Shown in pieces: positions 57,301 through 64,000 of a stretch of DNA of 64,000 nucleotides (the stretch's first letter is position 1; every line of letters starts with the position of its first letter). This DNA is from Periconia sp. R9002 (lineage: Eukaryota > Ascomycota > Dothideomycetes > Pleosporales > Periconiaceae): positions 62,001 to 126,000 of the forward strand of contig JAMAHW010000084.1 of assembly GCA_023627715.1 (NCBI GenBank), read 5' to 3'. The position numbers and the translations under genes are program-made. A model generated the notes under the pieces. That model was not told the DNA's origin. It saw nothing but the letters and a program-made list of their open reading frames with translations, and ran no database searches.

Positions 57301-57910
57301 GGCATTGATTTCTTTCTCAGACAATCACGTGGTAAAATGTCACGTGGAATGTTCCTATGTTTTTAACGCTACAACATTTATGCTATCAGCGACAAAAAAT
57401 CCTTGGTGATGATTATATACATCCCCTTGTTACTGTATAGGGTTCAAGTAGCGGCTGCAGTAATATGCCTTTACCTCCACACATTCTTTAAAATTCACAA
57501 TCACAAACTTATCTTGCTTCTTTAATACCATCATTCATCATTGGTCGACTGCAATTGATTGTCAAATCAGATTTAGATATTTCAAAGGCAACACAACTGT
57601 GCATGTTAACGCCAAGAATTTTGATAAATAGCAAATTCAAGTCGAAAGTGAAATCGGCATTGACTGTGGAATTGTCTGGTGATCCGCATCGCGTTTTCCA
57701 ATATTACAGTTCTAGGTCCCAAAACGCTCGATCTCCTCTAGATCACTGTTTTAGTATTTATAAGCTCAGCATGTAGCTTATTTTCTTGTCACATTTTTAA
57801 CTGCAAAGAGAATTCTGGAGTTGCCTGCAGTGTGTACAATCCTTTCAGTCACTTCTATTTTTTACATCACTATTTCAATGCCGAAATCCGCATTAACCCA
57901 CTCCCTAACC
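54335..57910. other. Gene-poor stretch with paired CACGTG sites
   Basis: 3.6 kb without a supportable gene. Paired CACGTG motifs occur at 54479/54495 and 57326/57341. Several medium-length open frames (for example near 55606-56046) are Pro/Arg-rich, lie in GC-rich DNA, overlap frames on the other strand and look fortuitous. Confidence 0.5.
54478..54501. promoter_or_regulatory. Inverted repeat carrying two CACGTG boxes
   Basis: CCACGTGTG (54478-54486) and CACACGTGG (54493-54501) are exact reverse complements with a 6-nt spacer, about 145 bp upstream of the prenyltransferase start. A dimeric bHLH/bZIP-type site is possible. Confidence 0.45.
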
Positions 57911-58733
57911 TCAGAATGGCAATATAGCACTATCAACAGGTGCCTCTGAGCTGTCCGACGTATTCGTAAAAAGCCCGTGCCAAAGCTGATCCTCAGTAGC
58001 AGGTCCAAACCCACCCCAGCACCTCCTCCAGAAATTTGTATCGCGATTCCAGCGCCACGAAACAGTCCTACACGGTCCAGCTTTGTCCGTTCCATTGCGC
58101 GCATTGTAATCCGCGCACATCTCGATGCATTTCTCGAGCGAGTCAACGTCTTCGCGGAAGGGACTACCCGTTGCGTTCTCGCGCTTGTCGAAGCGCGGAA
58201 GCCAGGAGCAGCGGATACGGAAGGTTTGGCCGGGCTGGCCTGGTGTGGAGAGAGTTGTGTAGCTTCGTTCGTTGGTGGATGGGCAGGCGCGGTAACCTTT
58301 CAAGCCATCTTTGGTGGTGGTTTGGATGGGGGATGCGGTGTTTTGCGTGGGGTTAGGATTGGGGATGGCGCTGGCGATGGTGCCAGATGGTGATGGATTT
58401 GGTTGAGATGAGGCGGAATTGTTTTTCTTTGTTGCGAGCATACCCGCTAACGTGCCTATGAGAACAACAATCAACACACCGAAGATTGCTATCAATATCC
58501 AGAGTTTTTGCTTGCTCAGCCAAGTAGTCTTTGTTGAAGTTTTACTGGTTTGGGCCTTTTGGAATGTCTCTTTGTCCGAATTGTCGTCTTGTGTAGCGAG
58601 GTAAGGCGGTAAGTTTTTATGGTACACTTCGAGACCAGAATGAGAGACAGCTTGTAGACCATCTTGGTGATACTGACATAGATTAGTCGACGAGCTAGAG
58701 AAATGCTCCGATTTAGCTTACGGAACTGGGCAT
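57911..58733 (-). CDS. Single-pass membrane protein with Cys-rich ectodomain
   Basis: Two exons (58733-58722 and 58672-57911) give 257 residues. The first exon is only 12 nt (MPSS); the 49-nt intron joins it in frame to YHQDGLQAVSHSGLEVY, a leader seen in other fungal type II-like membrane proteins. The cytoplasmic N terminus is Thr/Lys-rich. One transmembrane helix spans about residues 61-84 (LWILIAIFGVLIVVLIGTLAG), then a Ser/Pro/Thr-rich stalk. The C-terminal 120 residues contain regularly placed cysteines (YRACPS, RIRCSW, LEKCIEMCADYN, GPCRTVSWRWN, RRCWGGFG), in the style of a PAN/apple-like or WSC-like lectin fold. A wall-facing sensor or adhesin role is plausible but not shown. No GPI signal. 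Confidence 0.8.
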
Positions 58734-59573
58734 TTTGTAGTCCATCTCTGAGCAAAGGACCGATCCGACACTGTACGCGCGTTGTGATCAAGCGAGGACC
58801 AGTGCCAAAGGAAGATAAAAGGAAGCACAGAGTGAAATGTGGAGATATGAAGGAGAAATGGTACCTATCTTACTCCTTTCAGTCTCGGAAATTACTTGTA
58901 TGCACGGCAGGGTACTTAAGTGAAACTGTACCCAGTTCGATATGTGCAGCAGCCACTCAAAGGTGGAATCAAATATTGGGGGCGGACAAAAAAGGCAACC
59001 ACTTAAAGCAGCAGTTCTCAGATAGGTAGTACATTGGTCGTTGATCCAATCACAAAAAAGTGCTGCGCGGATACGGACATAGGTTTTAGGAGGTCGTGGT
59101 CCAGCCTCGTGGCGTTCTCACTCTCAAAATGGCCTCGAATCTCAATACCAAACTAAAGAACCTTACTAGAAGACGGCGAAAACCGTACCCAAAGCTATTC
59201 AGACACTTTTGATCGATATCAATACCCTTGGTACCTATGGGCAGGCCATAGGAGTGTGAACAAACTAACCTAATACTGACTGTATCGTTTCCTTGCTAGT
59301 TGCCAAGCTACCGCAGTCATGTTGAGTTTGCCCTGGCAGCCAAAATGATTTTCGTAATAATGCGTCTGAAATCTGCCTGCTGGGTGCTTATCGTTGACCG
59401 GATATTGTTGTCCAATGGAATGTCACTAGAATAGCCGGATACGAATTCACAAAACACAGCCTGGTGGCTTAGTAACATGGGTGGTGGGGTAAGAGCTGAA
59501 CCTCAACGATTTAACTCATCTCACAGGTTTCTCATGGCATATTCACTTCATTCGTATAGTCTAATTTTCTAAA
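58734..59573. other. Intergenic, divergent promoter region
   Basis: 840 bp between divergent genes. No coding sequence, repeat or clear TATA element recognised. Confidence 0.5.
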
Positions 59574-62012
59574 ATGTCACTTGTACCTGCTGGCGGGAAT
59601 GGATCTAACTTCCAACAACAAGGGAGTCTCGACTGGGTTGCGCTGGCGAACACGACACACACTGCAACCATCGCTGCTTTGTAAGTGTCTTCCATTATTC
59701 CCTGGGTCAATTAATGTGTTTCATCTCTGACTTGCCGCAGAGCGCGTTTGGCTGGAGCTGGCGTTGACAATCTAACCGTCGCTTTTGGCCTGGCAATTTG
59801 TTTGAAGTTACCGATCGGGTCACATGGCGAGAAGGTTCTCGCGGAAGCGATGAAAGGCCTTACGGCAAAGTCACTTGCAGAAGACTGGATATGGGTCGGC
59901 GTTGGTGTTCGACACATTCTCCGCGATCTTGTTCGGACATCTCAAGGATGCTCGCTGGTTGCCCTCTGTGGAGCGCTGACTGAAGGATTTTCGATACCCC
60001 TCAGCGCATTAGTGATGTACGAGATTGCCAAGCAGTGTGGAGGACCTCAAGATATCACTCCTTCGTACGAACAATGGAAAGCTTTAGTGCGGGTAGCGGC
60101 GTCTGTCTTCAACACAACGACCTTTGGAATTCGTCTCTCCCAGATTGTGCGGTCTGGAATGCGGCAAAACAATGACCTGCTTATCGATGAGGAGACCCAA
60201 GCCGAGAGTCCCCATCCTACGGATCTTGCAAAAGTGCTGCTGACCGTTGGCCAAATTGTCCAAGGGGGGCTCCAGAGCGTCACCATCCAAGGAAGTTATT
60301 GCTGCAGCTGGATCGCTGTGTGGGCAGATACGATACTTGGCTTAAGAGTACTTGTCCAGGACGCTCATGGAGTTATGGTCTTCGCCAACTTCGATGTACG
60401 AAAAGAAATTTCACAAGTCAACATCCAGCTGGAGATTGAAAACGACGGGAGCATTACTTGCGTCCAGAAAACTCACGTGATTCGGTCAGGAACGGACTTC
60501 ATACACAAATGTTTCCAGAGAGACGACCCTGACAGGCAAAGTGGTTACCATTTCTCTTTTGGAAGAAACAGATGGGAGACACTGTTTTCAGATTTGTTTG
60601 GCACCGATTTCGAAATGCTGATGCCATGGAAAGAAGACAAAATTTCTATATTCCCGCAGTTGCCGGAACAATTAGAGCTGGATAACAAAATTCCCGGAGT
60701 TCTACGTTCTGATCATATCTTCACCCGGTTCTTAGCGCTTTCAATGATCTTCATCCTCCCACTAGCTACAGATACTCAGAGTTTGTATCATAGCGCCAGC
60801 CGATATCTTGACCGCGCATGCGAACGACTTCCGGAGTTGCGTCAATGTGGCAAACAAACTCAATCGGAAATTGAAAACCTTGTGGAAAAATACGGTGCTC
60901 AAATGTGTTTCAAATTTAAGGCAGAGGAATACAAGCATTCGCGTACTAATTTATGGGAGCAATATGTTTATTGCTTAAATGCTTTTGAGCTGCTTTGCAA
61001 CTGTCTGTTTTGCAACTCTAAGGATAACCCACTACGTAATATTAGACGCCAGTGGTATCACCCGGATCATTCAAACCGTTTCTGCCTACTTAAGATTGCA
61101 CTGATGATCCACCAAACGTTGCTGGTTTTAGACCGAGTCATTTTTGACACAGCGCTCCAGCCCACTACGAGTGGACTACGTCTCTTGTATAGCACAGCGA
61201 CGAGGGGAAAAATCAAAATAAGATCAAAAAAGCCAGAGTTCCACGATATGAACACACTTCTTTTGTTCAGCGATTTCGATAAGGAGCACGAGGGAGTCCA
61301 TGCTAGTATTCTCGAATGGCATCTTGCAAGAAGACTCTTTTCGGGGGATAAACCGTTTTCAGGTGCGCCACAGGTAGCGCATAGTGATGGAAAGATATAC
61401 TATTACATGCACCTACTGGAGGAGCTTACTGATGATATTGAAACTGCACGTAAGCTACACATTGGTACCGGCCACATTCAGTACCGCTCGCAGTTGCGCC
61501 GGGAGTTATACGACGCCGAAGAATCAAGCTCATCTAGTGGGTATGGCGCTGAAAAGATCGACCTTGTAGATTCAATGGACGGACTGAAAGCCGACACAAC
61601 TTCTAGGAGTATAGAAGTACGATTGAAGGTTGATGAAATGCCGAAATGGTTGTCTGTCAGCCATCAAGTGACTACTCATTTGGGAACCGGGTTCATCAGC
61701 CCCTTCAAATTTCTCGAGAAACTCCAGAGGGCGACTCACTATAAGTATTTTCGAGAATCATCCTATGTTATACCTAAAAAGCTGGGTTTATTATCTCAAG
61801 CGCCTCAATTTAAATTGGTCCATGGGGAAGGTTTCGTGGACGAACCTAAAGAGATTCATATGCTGCGACCTCACAGAGGGAACACCTTAGGTAGATGCAT
61901 CGCCATTTCAGGGACCAGAATGAGAATGGCTCTCGTTAAGACAGATGAAGAGCTGGAATTCTTTTCAAGGACTTGGAAATATTGGGGGGGAATATTTGTA
62001 CTAATATCGTAG
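59574..62012 (+). CDS. Large protein of unknown function (792 aa)
   Basis: Two exons (59574-59680 and 59741-62012) with a canonical 60-nt intron (GTAAGT...CCGCAG). The N-terminal 200 residues read like a compact helical domain with small-residue-rich segments: LARLAGAGVDNLTVAFGLAICLK, WIWVGVGVRHILRDLVRTS, and GCSLVALCGALTEGFSIPLSALVMYE. This looks like a lineage-wide fungal family often listed as hypothetical, but I cannot name a domain. The middle (VMVFANFDVRKEISQVNIQLEIEN) is strand-rich, and the remainder has long helical stretches with many Cys and Trp. No signal peptide; the hydrophobic parts are too short and polar for secure membrane helices. The length, intron and uniform composition show a real gene. 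Confidence 0.8.
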
Positions 62013-62758
62013 AAATGAGTGTGGAACAGAAGAGAGTGTGATTTAAATTGCAACAAACCTTGGAGAGAAGAGGCAGAAGAGAATTAACCTACCTAAGTGT
62101 AAATGAACTCACCTTCTTCCCCCACGACCCCATAACTCCTCCCCTTCACCCCTCTCCCTTTAATCCCCTCCTTTCTCCCTTTACCCCTCTCCCTCCCTAC
62201 CCCCCTTCACACACCCCTACCTACCCCCCTACCTACCTCCCCCCTACTCCCCCACAAAAAAAGACACAAAAACAATAGTACAAAAAACATCCATACAACC
62301 TAAAACCAAACAATCAAAATCACAGCAACCCTTACAAAAAACTACAGCTATATTACTATATATATTCTACGACTTAATAAGCGCAACTAGGTAGATAGAG
62401 TACTATAGGTACTGCAGTAGATATAGGGGGAGGGAAAGATAGGGGTTTTTAGAGGTTTGTTTATTTGACGGGTATGTGTAGGTTTAAGGGGTTTAGAAGG
62501 TTAGGAGGGGGCAATGGGGTCTTAGGTGATTTTTAGGTGGTTTTAGTATATTAGAAAGAAGGAAGAAGGGTGACTCTTAGTAGTAGTTGGTGGTGTTAGG
62601 ATCGGGGGATTTTTAAGAAGGGTGGGTTAAGAGGTAAGGTAGTGCGAGTAATGATTGGAATTTCGTAGTATAGGGCAGCAACGCTCCAACATAAATACAA
62701 CACAAAAACATCTCGATTCAACTTCACATAAAAAACTAACTAACCCCACAGTCCCACT
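62013..62758. repeat. Low-complexity DNA with switching strand bias
   Basis: From about 62110 to 62256 the plus strand is nearly all C and T (runs such as CCCCTCTCCCTTT and TACCCCCCTACC). From about 62420 to 62640 it is G- and T-rich with almost no C. An A-rich bridge and a TATATATA patch lie between. It separates two convergent genes. No coding sense in either orientation. Confidence 0.7.
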
Positions 62759-63952
62759 CTACTCCTCAAATCGCTGCCCCAACACAATCTCACACCTCTC
62801 CCTCCCATCCCGCTCACTACAAACCACTTTATACCTCCTCACATCATTCCTCAGCACCTCACACGACGCCTGCGCCTCAACACGCTCCCTCCAATCCCCA
62901 ATCCACAGCGTCAACTCCTCGAGCGGTTCCCCGACTTTAATATCGCGCAGGTGCTCGAAGAGGTGCAGCACTGAAGTGTCGTTGAGGATTGGGGTGCGGT
63001 ACTGCGGGGGTTCTTCGGGACGGGTCTCGGGGGTTTCTTGCGGTGGTGGTGGTGGGAGGCCGTAGATGTTGTTTGGGGGCTTATCTACGATATCCCAGAC
63101 CATTTCCAAGAATATTTCGAAAGGGGCGTCGACGTAGTCGATTTTACACGGTATGCTTGGTGGGAGGGCGGAATCCCACCAGAACCCTGTGACGAGGTGT
63201 TGTTCTTGGTAGTGGGCTTCTGAGGGGATGTCGAGGTAGAGGGCTAGGGTGCGGAGTTGTGGGATGGAGGTGATGGCGGCGAGGTGGTCTTCGGGCCAGG
63301 TGCCGTTGCGGTAGAGGTTGATGCCTAGGTGGGAGAGGTTTGGGGATTTGGAGAGGTTGCGGAGTTGGTTGGGGGTGAGGGTGTTGTTTGGGGAGCCGTT
63401 GAAGTGTGAGTGGAGGTCTAGATGGGAGAGGAACTGGTCGTGGTGTTGCGTGATTGTGTCGAGGGCGGTTTCGATGTTGTCGTGGGTTAAGGATAGGTTT
63501 TTTAGGGAGTGTGGTGGTAATGCGCGTAGGAAAGGGATGATGGTTTCTGGACCCGTGTCGCTGCTCTCGAAGGATTGAAGGGATAGGAGGTGAGGGGCTA
63601 GTTTGTCTAACGTCTCGTACCGGTCTTGCCATCCGCCGTCGGACGAACATGTTGATCGAATCCGATCGCACCACGTGTCTATGGCCAAATGCTCCAGTTT
63701 CGTCCAGTCCATTGCGTCGAGCCAGAGATCTAGGTTCGTCTTGGTCCTCTGCGTACTGTTCAATCCCATGTAGATTCTGTACTTCTTGTCGCCCCTCGAC
63801 GCGGGGTCCCAGTCCAATACTATACGGGATTTCTTCCACTCGTACTCATTTCTCGCACGTGGTCCCTGCCACATGTTTCGTTCAGAGTGGAATCCGTTTA
63901 TCCGCTGTTCCAGCCATTCGCTTCGCGGTCTCTGTTGTTTGAGGTCGGCCAT
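62759..63952 (-). CDS. Leucine-rich F-box-type protein, 5' end beyond window
   Basis: 397 residues are read from ATG 63952, but the frame stays open to the window edge at 64000 (reading VEYREPDRFSTYDERM), so the true start is probably outside and an N-terminal F-box may be missing from view. The middle carries irregular leucine-rich segments: LEHLAIDTW, LLSLQSF, LPPHSLKNLSLTHDN, LSHLGINLY, LRTLALYLDI, EELTLWIGDW, spaced 25-40 residues apart, as in fungal F-box/LRR proteins. A Pro-rich insert (LPPPPPQETPE) precedes the last repeat. The C terminus ends LGQRFEE. No catalytic motif. Target recognition for ubiquitination is inferred from the family only. Confidence 0.7.
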   Translation of the reverse strand: MADLKQQRPRSEWLEQRINGFHSERNMWQGPRARNEYEWKKSRIVLDWDPASRGDKKYRIYMGLNSTQRTKTNLDLWLDAMDWTKLEHLAIDTWCDRIRSTCSSDGGWQDRYETLDKLAPHLLSLQSFESSDTGPETIIPFLRALPPHSLKNLSLTHDNIETALDTITQHHDQFLSHLDLHSHFNGSPNNTLTPNQLRNLSKSPNLSHLGINLYRNGTWPEDHLAAITSIPQLRTLALYLDIPSEAHYQEQHLVTGFWWDSALPPSIPCKIDYVDAPFEIFLEMVWDIVDKPPNNIYGLPPPPPQETPETRPEEPPQYRTPILNDTSVLHLFEHLRDIKVGEPLEELTLWIGDWRERVEAQASCEVLRNDVRRYKVVCSERDGRERCEIVLGQRFEE

Positions 63953-64000
63953 CCGCTCGTCGTAGGTCGAGAATCTGTCGGGTTCACGATACTCTACGAA

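Noticed and set aside
1..64000. CRISPR array, rRNA, tRNA, complete transposon
   Set aside because: No regular spacer-repeat series, no cloverleaf or rRNA core that I could recognise, and no transposase with terminal repeats. A tRNA scan could still reveal an intron-containing tRNA missed by eye.

Overview
The window reads as nuclear DNA of a filamentous ascomycete (Pezizomycotina). Most genes have one to seven short introns, mostly 48-70 nt, with GTAWGT/GTGAGT-type donors and YAG acceptors. The families present are typical of that group: a PTH11-like receptor, P450s, HET domains, a Clr5-ankyrin protein, a Zn2Cys6 regulator, a UbiA-type prenyltransferase and F-box-like proteins. Genus cannot be fixed from the sequence alone. 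I rebuilt exon structures by hand so that every splice keeps frame and joins recognisable family motifs; the joins are inferences from sequence, not transcript evidence.

Layout. 0.9-2.5 kb: PTH11/rhodopsin-type seven-helix protein (+). 3.9-5.8 kb: cytochrome P450 (+). 7.3-8.6 kb: five-exon protein of unknown function (+). 9.0-10.2 kb: aminoglycoside-phosphotransferase-fold kinase (+). 10.9-13.0 kb: a decaying incompatibility/NLR-like locus, made of a broken NACHT-type N-terminal domain followed by a shortened HET gene. 13.2-14.1 kb: serine carboxylesterase (-). 15.1 kb: small protein of unknown function (+). 17.1-17.5 kb: a second HET relic (-). 18.1-28.5 kb: four minus-strand enzyme genes in a row: a signal-peptide YcaC/isochorismatase-like hydrolase, a secreted alpha/beta hydrolase, a secreted GH3 beta-glucosidase and a GMC oxidoreductase. 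29.7-33.4 kb: very long Clr5-ankyrin protein (+). 33.7-39.7 kb: a likely functional unit of Dal5-type transporter (-), divergent D-amino acid oxidase (+) with a peroxisomal tail, and Zn2Cys6 regulator (+). 40.8-42.8 kb: intronless coiled-coil protein (+). 43.2-45.2 kb: second P450 (-). 46.3-47.7 kb: F-box-like protein (+). 48.0-50.0 kb: secreted M64 metallopeptidase (-). 50-53.4 kb: gene-poor stretch. 53.4-54.3 kb: UbiA-type prenyltransferase (-). 54.3-57.9 kb: gene-poor stretch. 57.9-58.7 kb: single-pass membrane protein with a Cys-rich extracellular domain (-). 59.6-62.0 kb: 792-residue protein of unknown function (+). 62.1-62.7 kb: strand-asymmetric low-complexity DNA. 62.8-64.0 kb: leucine-rich F-box-type protein cut by the window edge (-).

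Most worth following up: the nitrogen-catabolic transporter/oxidase/regulator unit; the NACHT-like plus HET relic locus with its disabling changes; the signal-peptide isochorismatase-like protein as a candidate secreted factor; a GC-AG intron and several micro-exons; and recurrent GTCACGTGAC-type palindromes in the intergenic DNA. I found no CRISPR array, no tRNA or rRNA that I could support, and no intact transposon.
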